DNA from: Patescibacteria group bacterium UBA918
GTDB taxonomy: Bacteria; Patescibacteriota; Minisyncoccia; Phycocordibacterales; UBA918
DNA length: 26,267 nucleotides
Assembly: GCA_002293845.1 (NCBI GenBank)
Contig: DBEA01000018.1
Location: 46,026-72,292, forward strand
Direction of reading: 5' to 3'
This document shows positions 1 through 8,108 of this stretch, piece by piece. The translations under genes were made by a program, and so were the position numbers. Within the stretch, counting starts at the first letter, position 1. Each line of letters starts with the position of its first letter. The notes beneath the pieces are model-generated. The model saw only the letters and a list, made by a program, of their open reading frames with translations, ran no database searches and was not told the DNA's origin.

Positions 1-330
1 CTCCACTTCGGCATCGGTACCCGCCGCGACCATGACCTCCTCGACCGCTACCCTCTCTGGTTCGGACAGATCGCGCGTTCTGAGCATGTAGGCGCGCCGG
101 CCTTCAGCGTCACCGGACTCGCGCAAAGAGAAACCGCCTAGATCGAGCGCCGATAACGAAGCCTCCACCGTCGACTTATCAGGAAGAACACCGTACGAAA
201 CCTCCATCAAAGAACCACCGGTGAAATCGATACCCGGCTTTAGTCCGAAGATCAGCACCACGGCTACCGAAGCGACCATCACGAAAACACCGATCGCTAG
301 ATATATTTCCTTGAATTGGATTATTTTCAT
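1..330 (-). CDS. secF: Protein translocase subunit SecF (N-terminal part, cut by window edge)
   Basis: SecF works with SecD at the membrane to drive late steps of Sec-dependent export using the proton motive force. The minus-strand frame starts at the ATG at 328-330 with MKIIQFKEIYLAIGVF, a first membrane segment at about residues 9-27, then KPGIDFTGGSLMEV, the conserved SecD/SecF signature at the start of the first periplasmic domain. About 110 codons are present; the remaining membrane segments lie beyond position 1. The start is one nucleotide past the secD stop, so the two genes are one transcript and probably translationally coupled. Identification is firm from the signature and the secD neighbour. 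Confidence 0.93.
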   Translation of the reverse strand, partial: MKIIQFKEIYLAIGVFVMVASVAVVLIFGLKPGIDFTGGSLMEVSYGVLPDKSTVEASLSALDLGGFSLRESGDAEGRRAYMLRTRDLSEPERVAVEEVMVAAGTDAEVE

Positions 331-331
331 G

Positions 332-1732
332 TTATTTTCCGAATCCTGAGTCGTATAACTTTCCTAAAAGACCGTCAGACTTGCCGCGGTCCGGCAGGGC
401 CAAAAGAAGGGTACGAGTGACCAACAGCGCGGACAGCATGGACACTAACACTCCGATCCCGAAGACCAGCGCAAACCCTTTGACCATGGATGTGCCGAAC
501 CAAAAGAGCACTATCGCCGACAAAAGGCTGGTGACGTTACCGTCCCTGATAGCGCTCCAAGCTCTCTGAAAACCGATCCGAGCGGCTTCACGCATGGTCT
601 TACCTTCCCGCAATTCTTCTTTCATACGTTCGAAAACCAGCACATTGGCGTCGACGGCCATACCGATGGTCAGTATGAACCCGGCCAAACCAGCGGCGGT
701 CAACACGACCGGTATGAGCTGAAAAAGCGCCAACATGACCACGACATACGTACCCAACGCCGCTACCGCCACCAATCCCGGCAAGCGATACCACAAGACC
801 ATGAAAGCCACCACCAAGATGAAACCTGCGACGCCGGCTTTGACCCCATTGTCCAAGATCTCACCGCCCAGAGTGGCGCCTATGGTCTGCGTGCTCTCGA
901 GAGAAATAGGCAAAGGCAAAGCACCGAAGCTCAGGTTCTGAGCCAAGTCGCGCGCCTCATCAGGAGTAAAGCCGCCAGAGATGACCGCCTGCCCGCCGGA
1001 GATACGCTCGTTGATGTTAGGACTAGATATCAATTCCCCATCGAGGAATATCGCCAACGGTTTCCCCACGTTCTCGCCGGTTATCTTCTCGAACAAAGCC
1101 GCACCCTCCTCGTTCCAAGTGATAGCTACGACCGCCTCGTTCGATAGTCCGCCGCCGCCCTGTCCCACGAACTGAAGCTGAGCATTCTGCAAATATCGAC
1201 CCGTCAAACCGGTATCTGTATAAGCTTCGCCGCCCCCCACCGCCGTAACCTTAACTCCATCGCCACCATCGCTGGACAAACCAGCTAGCACCTGCTCGGC
1301 CGCCAACGCCTGCTCATCGACGAGTTTGAACTCCAAAAGCGGAGTTCGGCCGATCTCCGCCACTGCTTCCCCCACATCCGTGATTCCGGGCAATTCGACC
1401 ACTAGCCTTTCCTTGCGCTCGCCAGATACCACACTGCTAGACTCTACCTGTACTATCGGTTCGGAGACTCCGAAAATGTTAACGCGTCGTTCGATGACCA
1501 AGCGCAAAACGTCCATGAGCTCCGGGATTTCGGCCGTGTCGACTCCGGTAACATCGGCTTCATACACTAAATGACTGCCCCCCGACAGATCGAGCCCTAA
1601 TTTAAAAGGATATTTCGCATCCGGCGTTGATACGTTTTGATAAACGAAAAAAGCGACGACGGCCGAAACGACCAACGTCACCAGGGCGTAGAAAATTCGA
1701 ACGGCACTTCCGACCTCAGTCTGCTTTTCCAT
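332..1732 (-). CDS. secD: Protein translocase subunit SecD
   Basis: SecD is the larger partner of the SecDF export motor. The 466-residue protein has an N-terminal membrane segment (about 14-32), the motif FKLGLDLSGGSHLVYEAD (about 43-60), the periplasmic P1 domain with the ending GKPLAIFLDGELISSPNI, and a C-terminal bundle of five membrane segments containing GMAVDANVLVFERMKEE, the conserved transmembrane Asp motif used in proton coupling. It is shorter than E. coli SecD (about 615), as is usual where the first periplasmic domain is reduced. A TATAGT hexamer 11 nt before the ATG suggests it is transcribed separately from folD, 37 nt upstream. secF follows after one nucleotide. Confidence 0.96.
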   Translation of the reverse strand: MEKQTEVGSAVRIFYALVTLVVSAVVAFFVYQNVSTPDAKYPFKLGLDLSGGSHLVYEADVTGVDTAEIPELMDVLRLVIERRVNIFGVSEPIVQVESSSVVSGERKERLVVELPGITDVGEAVAEIGRTPLLEFKLVDEQALAAEQVLAGLSSDGGDGVKVTAVGGGEAYTDTGLTGRYLQNAQLQFVGQGGGGLSNEAVVAITWNEEGAALFEKITGENVGKPLAIFLDGELISSPNINERISGGQAVISGGFTPDEARDLAQNLSFGALPLPISLESTQTIGATLGGEILDNGVKAGVAGFILVVAFMVLWYRLPGLVAVAALGTYVVVMLALFQLIPVVLTAAGLAGFILTIGMAVDANVLVFERMKEELREGKTMREAARIGFQRAWSAIRDGNVTSLLSAIVLFWFGTSMVKGFALVFGIGVLVSMLSALLVTRTLLLALPDRGKSDGLLGKLYDSGFGK

Positions 1733-1743
1733 ATACGCCGGCC

Positions 1744-1749
1744 ACTATA
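1744..1749 (-). promoter_or_regulatory. -10 box (TATAGT) of secD
   Basis: TATAGT on the minus strand, 11 nt before the secD ATG. A transcript starting 6-7 nt downstream would have a 5' leader of only about 4-5 nt. No clear -35 or Shine-Dalgarno sequence is visible. Confidence 0.5.
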
Positions 1750-1769
1750 ACATGACCGACGGGCGAGTA

Positions 1770-2573
1770 TCAATCCAGACCGCCTTTTGTCAGGCCTACC
1801 AAGTTACGAAGTAGGACCGCGATAGTGATAGGGCCGATACCGCCGGGAACCGGGGTAAATAGGGATGCTTTATCGGCGCAGGCGGGATCGGCGTCGCCTT
1901 TGAGGATGCCGCCGTCCTCGCTGGTGCCGGCGTCGAATATCACCACCCCTTCTTTGATTTTGTCCGGAGTAATGAGTCCCGGCACCCCAGCGCCCGAAAT
2001 GACGATATCCGCTTCTCGCAACTTACGATCGACATCGGGAGTATCTTTATCGAGAACGGTAACGATGGCTTTCTCCGCCTCGGCCCAGAACGCCGCCGGC
2101 TTCCCCACGAGTCTTCCTCGACCCAAGACGACTACGTTCTGGCCCTCGAATCGCACTTCATGCCTCTTGGCGATCTCGGCGATGGCGCCGACGACCGGAG
2201 GCAGGATATCGGTCTCTTCTCCGCGGTAATTTACAGCGTCGACATCCAACTCTTTGGGTATCGCTTCCAAAACCCGATCGATGTCGACTTGGGGCGGAAA
2301 TGGTAGTTGCACCAACAAACCATCCGCTCTCTCGTGACCCACCGATATGGCATCGACGACCTTCTTTGTAGTTACCGTTTCCTCTAGCTCCACCAACACG
2401 ACGTCGATCCCCAGCTCCATGGAGCGCTTCTGCTTCAATTCCAAATACTTTCGCGTCTCCGCGTTCGGCGAACAGGTGAACACCACTAGGCAGGGATGAA
2501 AGCCGGTCGCTTCGTACTTCGACCTTATGTCGGCATAGATCTCCGCCGCTATTTTCTTTCCATCTACCAACAT
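1770..2573 (-). CDS. folD: Methylenetetrahydrofolate dehydrogenase/cyclohydrolase (FolD), divergent
   Basis: FolD interconverts 5,10-methylene-, 5,10-methenyl- and 10-formyl-tetrahydrofolate in cytosolic one-carbon metabolism. The 267-residue protein keeps the family's catalytic set: Tyr43 and Lys47 in YLELK, Gln89 in LLVQLPFPP and Asp112 in DVDAV. The C-terminal motif PVPGGIGPITIAVLLRN is typical. It departs from the family in DVDAVNY (usually DVDGF) and in the dinucleotide-binding loop GRGRLVGKP, where the usual GRS has Gly for Ser. It is slightly shorter than the usual 280-300 residues. The start lies one nucleotide past the stop of the sugar transferase, so the two are co-transcribed. Function is probable; cofactor preference cannot be read. 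Confidence 0.9.
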   Translation of the reverse strand: MLVDGKKIAAEIYADIRSKYEATGFHPCLVVFTCSPNAETRKYLELKQKRSMELGIDVVLVELEETVTTKKVVDAISVGHERADGLLVQLPFPPQVDIDRVLEAIPKELDVDAVNYRGEETDILPPVVGAIAEIAKRHEVRFEGQNVVVLGRGRLVGKPAAFWAEAEKAIVTVLDKDTPDVDRKLREADIVISGAGVPGLITPDKIKEGVVIFDAGTSEDGGILKGDADPACADKASLFTPVPGGIGPITIAVLLRNLVGLTKGGLD

Positions 2574-2574
2574 A

Positions 2575-3927
2575 TCAAGTGCCGCTTCTCATTATCAAGA
2601 TACGCAAGGTCTTCAACATGATCTCCAGGTCCAAGAAAAACGAACGACAGCGCAAGTAATGCAGATCGTAGGAAAGTTTTCTTAGGGTCTTTTCGGTATC
2701 GATGCCCTGCCGCGGCGCGTCGAGGTGCTGTATTTGCGCCCATCCGGACAATCCCGGCTTCAAAAAGTGTCTCATATTATAGTAAGGGATCGACTCGGCG
2801 TAGACCGAAACCAAGGCGGGCATCTCCGGCCTCGGTCCGATGAAAGACAGATCTCCTTTGAGCACGTTCCAAAGTTGCGGTAATTCATCCAGTCTCGTTC
2901 GCCGCAGGACGGCACCGACGTTCGTTACGGTGTGCTTGGTCTTCAGTGCTTCTTCTCCAGTATCGCGGCCGGTCATGGTGCGGAATTTTATCATCTCGAT
3001 CGGCTGATTGAACTGGCCGACTCGGTCGGTTTTATAGAATACCGGACCGCCGTCCTCGAGTTTTATGGCTAATATGACGAACGGGTATATGAGCAGAGCC
3101 GGCACGAAGAGTATGAGTGCGCCGACGATGTCAATGATGCGTTTCAGGAGATCGTAGACCGGACTTTGCGATTGCGACACATGATTAATGAACCACTCAT
3201 AGCGCAAACTCGACATCGGGATCCGATCGAACGTGTCCTCGTACAACTTATAAAAATCCAAGAAAGTGAATTCGAACTTTAGAAAAGCCAGATCGAAGAT
3301 CGCCGGCAATACGCGTTCGATATGTTCGCCGCCGGGGTTGGCGACGATCACTTCTATACTCTCCTGATCGATGAGCTCCAACAATTTCTGTTCGAAGTTA
3401 GGCGTATGCAAGGCCGCGCGTTCGTCTATGATGCGGACGAAAGAATAGTTGTAGCGATCGTTGTTATTGATCTCGTCCGCCAACTCGACCGCTTCGTCGC
3501 CATCGGCGATAAGAAGAGCGCGGTGCAGGCGTTTGGGCGAGAAAAAGTTGAACAGGTACAGCCTCCAAGCCATCATGAGCGCGATCGAAACGAAGAGATA
3601 AATGACCAGATTGGTCTTCGGTGCGATCCCGAACGGGACCGCCAAAAACACCACGGCGGCCACGATAATATTGAACACCTGCGTATTGATGATGCGCGCG
3701 AACAACAATTTCTTAAGCATCACCGTGTGCTTATCGTAAAGACCGGCGATATAAAAGACGATGATCCACAACGAAGACAAGAGGAGAAACGGCCCCAAGT
3801 GGGCATCCAAACGGGCCTCCGTGGGCCATTCCAAATAGCGCAAAAGCAGGGTCAACCAAAGAGCCAGCGAGAAACAGATGGCGTCGCCGATTATCAATAT
3901 GAAGAGTTCCCTGGTTCTTTCTCCCAT
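2575..3927 (-). CDS. Polyprenyl-phosphate sugar-1-phosphate transferase (exopolysaccharide initiating type)
   Basis: Membrane enzymes of this family move a sugar-1-phosphate from a nucleotide sugar to undecaprenyl phosphate, the first step of a surface glycan. From the chosen start (MGERTRELF) the protein has four N-terminal membrane helices, a central CoA-binding-like domain, a further membrane segment (about 260-285), and the C-terminal bacterial sugar transferase domain: KRIIDIVGA, GGPVFYKTDRVG, MIKFRTM, RRTRLDELPQLWNVLKGDLS, FIGPRPEMP and LKPGLSGWAQ. An upstream in-frame ATG at 3985-3987 adds 20 residues, but TATACT lies 12 nt before 3927 and inside that extension, so the shorter start is preferred. 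The sugar transferred is unknown. It is divergent from a GT4 glycosyltransferase that may act on the same glycan. Confidence 0.92.
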   Translation of the reverse strand: MGERTRELFILIIGDAICFSLALWLTLLLRYLEWPTEARLDAHLGPFLLLSSLWIIVFYIAGLYDKHTVMLKKLLFARIINTQVFNIIVAAVVFLAVPFGIAPKTNLVIYLFVSIALMMAWRLYLFNFFSPKRLHRALLIADGDEAVELADEINNNDRYNYSFVRIIDERAALHTPNFEQKLLELIDQESIEVIVANPGGEHIERVLPAIFDLAFLKFEFTFLDFYKLYEDTFDRIPMSSLRYEWFINHVSQSQSPVYDLLKRIIDIVGALILFVPALLIYPFVILAIKLEDGGPVFYKTDRVGQFNQPIEMIKFRTMTGRDTGEEALKTKHTVTNVGAVLRRTRLDELPQLWNVLKGDLSFIGPRPEMPALVSVYAESIPYYNMRHFLKPGLSGWAQIQHLDAPRQGIDTEKTLRKLSYDLHYLRCRSFFLDLEIMLKTLRILIMRSGT

Positions 3928-3939
3928 AGATGCTAGTAA

Positions 3940-3945
3940 AGTATA
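3940..3945 (-). promoter_or_regulatory. -10 box (TATACT) of the sugar transferase-folD transcript
   Basis: TATACT on the minus strand, 12 nt before the preferred ATG at 3925-3927. The spacing predicts a nearly leaderless mRNA and helps choose the start codon. Confidence 0.5.
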
Positions 3946-4044
3946 GCAAAAACAAGAAATATTAAAGCCTGGATCAACGCGTAGCACGCTGGTATCGATA
4001 CCCTCGACAAGGAAACATCGTAACCATCAGCTGCCATAGTGGGT

Positions 4045-4050
4045 TATCAT
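4045..4050 (+). promoter_or_regulatory. Possible -10 box (TATCAT) of the glycosyltransferase
   Basis: TATCAT lies 6 nt before the ATG at 4057, a position that would make the mRNA start at the start codon. It is a weaker match than the other -10 boxes in this window. Confidence 0.3.
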
Positions 4051-4056
4051 TGGGTC

Positions 4057-5184
4057 ATGAAGAAGGTTTTATTCTTGATAACGAAGAGCAACTGGGGCGG
4101 CGCCCAGAGGTACGTGTACGACCTGGCCACCAATTTACCAACAGGCGAATTCGAAACGGTCGTGGCTTTGGGCGGCAATGGGCCGCTTGGAGCGAAGCTC
4201 CAAGCGGCCCATTGCCGCGTCGTGCCCATACCCTCTCTCACGCGAGACATCTCGCCGACGAAAGAATGGTCGGCTTTCCGCGACATCCAGGAGATCGTCC
4301 GAAGCGAACGACCGGACATACTGCATGTCAACAGTTCCAAAGCCGGTATTCTGGGCGCGTTGGCCGGACGGCTTGTTGGCGTGCCTCTCATCATATTCAC
4401 GGCGCACGGATGGGCCTTTAATGAGGACCGGCCGGTGTGGCAAAAGTTATCGTTAAAGATTTTACACTGGCTCACCGTCTTACTCTCTCACCGAACCATC
4501 GCGGTCTCGAATCAAGTGAAAATGCAAATGAACTGGCCGTTCGTTCAACATAAGATCATCGTCATCCATAACGGCCGTGCCATCGACAACCTTTTTTCTT
4601 ATGATGAAGGTCGGACTTTCATCATCAACAAGGAACCGCGCTTGCGCGAGTTTCAGAGCGACTTTTGGACGATGACCATCGCCGAACTCCATCCCGTCAA
4701 AAGACACGAAGCGATGATCGAGGTGATGAAAAAAATGGCCGACTCTGATGTGAACGTCCGCCATCTCATCATCGGCGATGGCGAGACGCAGGAAATGCTA
4801 AGGACGCAGATCGACGCCCTCGGACTCCAAGAGCATGTCTTTCTCTTGGGCCGCATCGATGAAGCTTCGCGTTATTTGCGCGCCGCGGACCTGTTCGTGC
4901 TGGCCTCCCGATCGGAGGGTCTACCCTACGTTCTTATAGAAGCGTTACAAGCGGGCGTGCCGATAGTGGCTACCAAAGTCGGCGGTATACCGGAAGTTGT
5001 GGAGGATGGCGTTAGCGGCATCCTCACCGAACCACTCGACAATAAAGCCTTATTTGAGGCCATTTTATCACTGATACGTGATGGCGACACTCGTCGTCGA
5101 TTGGCGGCCGGGACGGTATCGGAAGCCAAACGCTTCTCTCTAGAGAAAACTCTAGAGAGAACTTCGTCTCTTTATGGCACCTAA
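4057..5184 (+). CDS. Glycosyltransferase family 4 (GT-B fold)
   Basis: A cytosolic or membrane-associated retaining glycosyltransferase, probably adding a sugar to a lipid-linked surface glycan. The chosen start gives MKKVLFLITKSNWGGAQRYV, the typical GT4 N-terminus with the glycine-rich acceptor loop; an in-frame ATG six codons earlier lacks this fit. The N-terminal Rossmann domain includes HVNSSKAGILGALAGR and FTAHGW; the C-terminal donor-binding domain has HLIIGDGE, SRSEGLPYVLIEALQAGVPIVA (the EX7E motif) and GGIPEVVEDG. Length 375 is normal. The gene is divergent from the sugar transferase and converges on rodA. Unusually, codons for GGNGPLGAKLQAAHC form a perfect 22-bp inverted repeat, and a 12-bp hairpin sits near the 3' end. 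Donor and acceptor are not predictable. Confidence 0.93.
   Translation: MKKVLFLITKSNWGGAQRYVYDLATNLPTGEFETVVALGGNGPLGAKLQAAHCRVVPIPSLTRDISPTKEWSAFRDIQEIVRSERPDILHVNSSKAGILGALAGRLVGVPLIIFTAHGWAFNEDRPVWQKLSLKILHWLTVLLSHRTIAVSNQVKMQMNWPFVQHKIIVIHNGRAIDNLFSYDEGRTFIINKEPRLREFQSDFWTMTIAELHPVKRHEAMIEVMKKMADSDVNVRHLIIGDGETQEMLRTQIDALGLQEHVFLLGRIDEASRYLRAADLFVLASRSEGLPYVLIEALQAGVPIVATKVGGIPEVVEDGVSGILTEPLDNKALFEAILSLIRDGDTRRRLAAGTVSEAKRFSLEKTLERTSSLYGT
4172..4218. repeat. Perfect 22-bp inverted repeat inside the glycosyltransferase gene
   Basis: The arms 4172-4193 and 4197-4218 are exact reverse complements around a GAA loop. The arm begins GCGGCAATGGGCC and the structure is GC-rich, so the mRNA should form a very stable hairpin about 120 nt from the start codon. 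It is in frame and translated as part of the N-terminal domain. Confidence 0.9.
5134..5161 (+). repeat. 12-bp hairpin at the 3' end of the glycosyltransferase gene
   Basis: TTCTCTCTAGAG and its exact reverse complement around an AAAA loop, within the last 20 codons and 20 nt before the terminator. It may help transcript folding or stability; a role is inferred only. Confidence 0.6.
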
Positions 5185-5211
5185 AATATACCTGTTAACA
5201 GGTATATTTTA
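5182..5211. terminator. Bidirectional terminator between glycosyltransferase and rodA
   Basis: A 30-nt perfect palindrome centred on 5196/5197 with A-rich and T-rich ends (TATATTTTA on the plus strand). It sits between two convergent genes, overlapping the glycosyltransferase stop codon and ending 9 nt from the rodA stop, so it can serve both transcripts. The loop region would be tight, but the U-tract is present in both directions. Confidence 0.75.
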
Positions 5212-5220
5212 ATCCGCTAC

Positions 5221-6342
5221 TTAGTTCAATATAGTCTCGTCGCTCTTGTAGCGGAACATGGTATAGCGGCTCATGGCCATCACGATGCCGAGAGCCATGA
5301 ATTCGACCAGAAGATGCGTGCCGCCATAACTCATGAACGGGATCGTCAAACCGGTGACCGGTAACAGACCGATGTTCATGCCCACATGAACCGTGAATTG
5401 AGAGATGATCAAAAGCGCCACGCCGACAGCGAACAATCTTTCAAAATTCGATGCGCCGCCTAAGGCCAAACGCAACAATCGCCAGACCACCAGCGCGTAC
5501 AGAACGAAAAGGACGGCCACCCCCACGAACCCCCACTCTTCGGCAAAGGCGGCGAAGATAAAATCAGTCTCGTGCTCTGGCAAAAACTCCATTTTCGATT
5601 GTGTGCCGTAGCCGACGCCCTTGCCCCACATCTGTCCACTACCGACCGCGATGATCGACTGATAGACGTTATAACCGGCGCCTTGGATGTCGGCCAAAGG
5701 ATCGATAAAGGTCATGATGCGTTCCTGCTGATACGGCAACAAGACGAAGCTCCACATCAGGATAAAAACGAGCGCGCCGGCACCGATGACGAGAGATAAG
5801 TGACGTAGTCGGATTCCAGACACCAATACTAGACCGAACCATATCGACAATATGATGAGGGCCGAACCGAAGTCGGGCTGAACGAACACGAGCGCGAACA
5901 CCGCGAACGTATATAACCCGGAAACGACGATATGCTTGAAATCCCCGATCATTTCATGGCGCTTGGAGAAATACTTCGCTAACACGGCGATAAGCACCAA
6001 TTTAGCGAATTCGGCCGGCTGGAACGAAAAGAACCCTAGATCGAAGCGGCTTCTAGCGCCAAGGGTCACCTCACCGAAAAGGAGCACTAAGACCAGGAGG
6101 GCTACTGTCGAGAGATAGATATAGAACGTACTGTGTCCTGACCGGAGGAAACGATAATCCGGCACCATGGACAGAAACATGATCGTCAAAGCCAAGGATA
6201 TCCACACCAATTGACGACTGAAGAAACCATTGTCGCCATGAAAGGTATACATCGTCGACAGGCCGATCAGAGACAAGACCAATGCCGGAGCGAACAGCCA
6301 GAGATCGAAGCCGGAAAAAAGATTGCGGAGAAATGATGCCAC
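5221..6342 (-). CDS. rodA: Rod-shape SEDS peptidoglycan glycosyltransferase RodA
   Basis: RodA polymerises lipid II into glycan strands during side-wall growth, acting with a class B penicillin-binding protein. The 373-residue protein is almost entirely hydrophobic with about ten membrane helices and the SEDS motifs FQPAEFAKLVLI, VQPDFGSALI, YQSIIAVGSGQMWGKG, LPEHETDFIFAAFAEEWGF and the C-terminal NIGLLPVTGLTIPFMSYGG. The start is GTG at 6340-6342, as no ATG lies before the first membrane helix; a TATAAC box 8 nt upstream supports it. RodA and FtsW share these motifs; the length and the LTIPFMSYGG ending favour RodA. No penicillin-binding protein partner is seen next to it in this window. Confidence 0.93.
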   Translation of the reverse strand: MASFLRNLFSGFDLWLFAPALVLSLIGLSTMYTFHGDNGFFSRQLVWISLALTIMFLSMVPDYRFLRSGHSTFYIYLSTVALLVLVLLFGEVTLGARSRFDLGFFSFQPAEFAKLVLIAVLAKYFSKRHEMIGDFKHIVVSGLYTFAVFALVFVQPDFGSALIILSIWFGLVLVSGIRLRHLSLVIGAGALVFILMWSFVLLPYQQERIMTFIDPLADIQGAGYNVYQSIIAVGSGQMWGKGVGYGTQSKMEFLPEHETDFIFAAFAEEWGFVGVAVLFVLYALVVWRLLRLALGGASNFERLFAVGVALLIISQFTVHVGMNIGLLPVTGLTIPFMSYGGTHLLVEFMALGIVMAMSRYTMFRYKSDETILN

Positions 6343-6350
6343 CGGTATAT

Positions 6351-6356
6351 GTTATA
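6351..6356 (-). promoter_or_regulatory. -10 box (TATAAC) of rodA
   Basis: TATAAC on the minus strand, 8 nt before the GTG start, consistent with a leaderless transcript and with the use of GTG. Confidence 0.45.
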
Positions 6357-6377
6357 CGGTATCTGATGTCTAGGAAA

Positions 6378-6400
6378 GGCCGCCGCCTTCGGCGGCGGCC
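6378..6400 (-). terminator. Terminator of the VWA gene
   Basis: A 10-bp GC hairpin (GGCCGCCGCC, loop GAA on the minus strand) followed on the minus strand by TTTCCT, 13 nt past the VWA stop codon. It lies between that gene and the rodA promoter. Confidence 0.75.
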
Positions 6401-6412
6401 AGAAAAACGCGA

Positions 6413-7795
6413 TCAACGCAATGGTACGAATCCCGACGTGGATTTGGGGACGATATCGATGACGGCCGCTCCTTGCTCGCAGATCGAAGAGGTGATGTCC
6501 CGGTAGATGCGATCGACATCGGCGGCACCCACGGCCTGGAACGAATTTTGAGGATCGGAAGCGATCTGCCGCAAAAAATCCATCTTGACGCTCGTCCCTA
6601 AACCGATAGTGTAAATATTCATGCCGGCATCTTTAGCGACCGATGCCGCCGACAAAGCTGCCGTTTCGGCCTCGCTTTCGGTCCCAGGGGCGGTCGCCAA
6701 TCCATCGGTCAGGAGCACCATGACTTTGCGCGCGTCGTCGTTGTGTCGAGCCGAAGACAGCTCGGCCGCCGCCAGCGATATGCCTTCGCTGGTATTGGTG
6801 TAACCGGTCTCTTCTTTAGGATCTATTGAGATAGCGGCGACGGAACCGGCAGTAGCCGATCTGTCCTTGGACAGCGAACGAGCCAAACTAGCGGTCGTCG
6901 CGAAGGTCACTACGCCCGCCTGATCATTCTCTCCTAGGCGATTCACAAATCTCGCCGCCGCGTCCTTGACCGAAGTGATCGGCTCCGGCGGTTCGGGCTG
7001 ATCGTTGTTCATACTGCCGGAAGTATCTATGGCCACCACCACGTCGGTCGGCACTTCACAGCTCGTCAAGGTCTTGGCTATCGGCTCCGGCCAAGTAAAC
7101 ACCAGTTTGGTGTCGCTACGAGGCCCGAAATTATCGACATAGGTGCGCGAAGTGGCGAGAGCCGTACCGGCCGCGTCGAAGATAGTGGCCACGACCTCGA
7201 CCTCGCGCACTTCCTCGAGACCATTGTTCCGCAACACGGCATCGAGGCGCGGTCGCGAGTCGGAGTCGACCAAACTGCGCTCGGTCACCGAAAACTGTTC
7301 CCTACCCATGACGGACGGTTGCCACACCTCCACCGGAGCGATCTCGATGAACGTGCGTGTGGGCACGCGAGTTCCGGTCGGAACCCGACCTTCGAAGATC
7401 GGATACAGGCCGTCAGGCGGCAAGATCGTCGAACCCTCGACCTCGGTGATCAGTCCGGCGGCGTCGAACAAACTGAACTTGTAGCGAACCTCCGCCGAGG
7501 CCGCTTCTCTGTTGGTATTCTCCACATAGGCGACCGCGTTATAGAAACCGTCGCTGACCCGAAAAGAGCGCGACCATTTCACTTCAGGTTGATTGACGGA
7601 GAAGGCGCAGATACGGACGCAAGAACCGCCGCAATCGACATCCGCCTCGCCTCCATTGTGCCGACCATCGAAACAAGTGGGCTCCTGGTAAAAGTTGGCG
7701 ACATAGACCCAAGCGGCGATCGCCAAGAAAAAAATAGCGAAGCCGGCGAAGTACTGCGCTCGCCGCCACGTGGCCCAGATCATCGTCGTTCTCAT
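6413..7795 (-). CDS. Membrane-anchored von Willebrand factor A domain protein
   Basis: The 460-residue protein starts with one membrane helix (about 13-35) and then a short cysteine module, CFDG..NGGEADVDCGGSC...C, a motif known from predicted surface proteins. A middle beta-rich region (about 70-245) resembles Ig-like or fibronectin-like folds. The C-terminal VWA domain has an intact metal-ion-dependent adhesion site: DTSGSM (about 257-262), the Thr in GYTNTSEG, and LTDG. The orientation suggests that the cysteine module and VWA domain are outside the membrane, binding a protein or surface ligand. A TACAAT box 7 nt before the ATG supports the start and a leaderless mRNA. It is a single-gene unit. 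The ligand is unknown. Confidence 0.88.
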   Translation of the reverse strand: MRTTMIWATWRRAQYFAGFAIFFLAIAAWVYVANFYQEPTCFDGRHNGGEADVDCGGSCVRICAFSVNQPEVKWSRSFRVSDGFYNAVAYVENTNREAASAEVRYKFSLFDAAGLITEVEGSTILPPDGLYPIFEGRVPTGTRVPTRTFIEIAPVEVWQPSVMGREQFSVTERSLVDSDSRPRLDAVLRNNGLEEVREVEVVATIFDAAGTALATSRTYVDNFGPRSDTKLVFTWPEPIAKTLTSCEVPTDVVVAIDTSGSMNNDQPEPPEPITSVKDAAARFVNRLGENDQAGVVTFATTASLARSLSKDRSATAGSVAAISIDPKEETGYTNTSEGISLAAAELSSARHNDDARKVMVLLTDGLATAPGTESEAETAALSAASVAKDAGMNIYTIGLGTSVKMDFLRQIASDPQNSFQAVGAADVDRIYRDITSSICEQGAAVIDIVPKSTSGFVPLR

Positions 7796-7802
7796 AGCGA
7801 AA

Positions 7803-7808
7803 ATTGTA
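7803..7808 (-). promoter_or_regulatory. -10 box (TACAAT) of the VWA gene
   Basis: TACAAT on the minus strand, 7 nt before the ATG, which places the expected transcription start at or next to the A of the start codon. Confidence 0.5.
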
Positions 7809-7827
7809 TCACGCCACCACGCATAAG

Positions 7828-7865
7828 ATCACAAAACCCGCGGCCAAGGCCGCGGGTTTTGTGAT
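7828..7865 (-). terminator. Terminator of the rRNA operon
   Basis: An 18-bp perfect hairpin (arms 7828-7845 and 7848-7865, with CCCGCGGCC in the stem) ending in a T-rich arm, 15 nt past the 5S gene in the direction of transcription. Confidence 0.85.
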
Positions 7866-7880
7866 GCTTAATTAAAAACT

Positions 7881-7997
7881 CTAAGTTGGCGACTAGCTAC
7901 TCTGCCCCAATTAAGGAGTACCATCGCCACTACAGCGCTTAACTGCCGTGTTCGGAATGAGAACGGGTGTACCCGCTGCGTTAAGTCACCAACTTAG
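7881..7997 (-). rRNA. rrf: 5S ribosomal RNA
   Basis: The minus strand carries the 5S landmarks: the closing helix CTAAGTTGG/CCAACTTAG, the internal GGGTACACCCGTTCTCATTCC, GAACACGGCAGTTAAGC and GATGGTACT. About 117 nt. It is the last gene of the operon, after tRNA-Pro. Confidence 0.95.
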
Positions 7998-8108
7998 AAT
8001 TTTCAATGTTCAACTTAATTTTACTTGGATATTCTGAACCAGTGCCGTCCCCGATGCAAAACCTGCAGGGACGGCGAACGCAAAAGAACATGTACTGAAC
8101 AAATCAAT
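7998..8108 (-). other. Spacer between tRNA-Pro and 5S
   Basis: Transcribed spacer with one visible hairpin, GCCGTCCC (8044-8051) pairing with GGGACGGC (8068-8075), a likely processing structure. No gene is seen. Confidence 0.5.

Noticed and set aside
3322..3936. A 204-codon plus-strand open frame
   Set aside because: It lies entirely opposite the sugar transferase, has low-complexity charged content and no domain; the minus-strand protein has clear family motifs.
3925..3987. Longer start of the sugar transferase (MLRVDPGFN...)
   Set aside because: The extension is unlike the family and the TATACT box lies inside it; the shorter ATG fits the promoter spacing seen in other genes.
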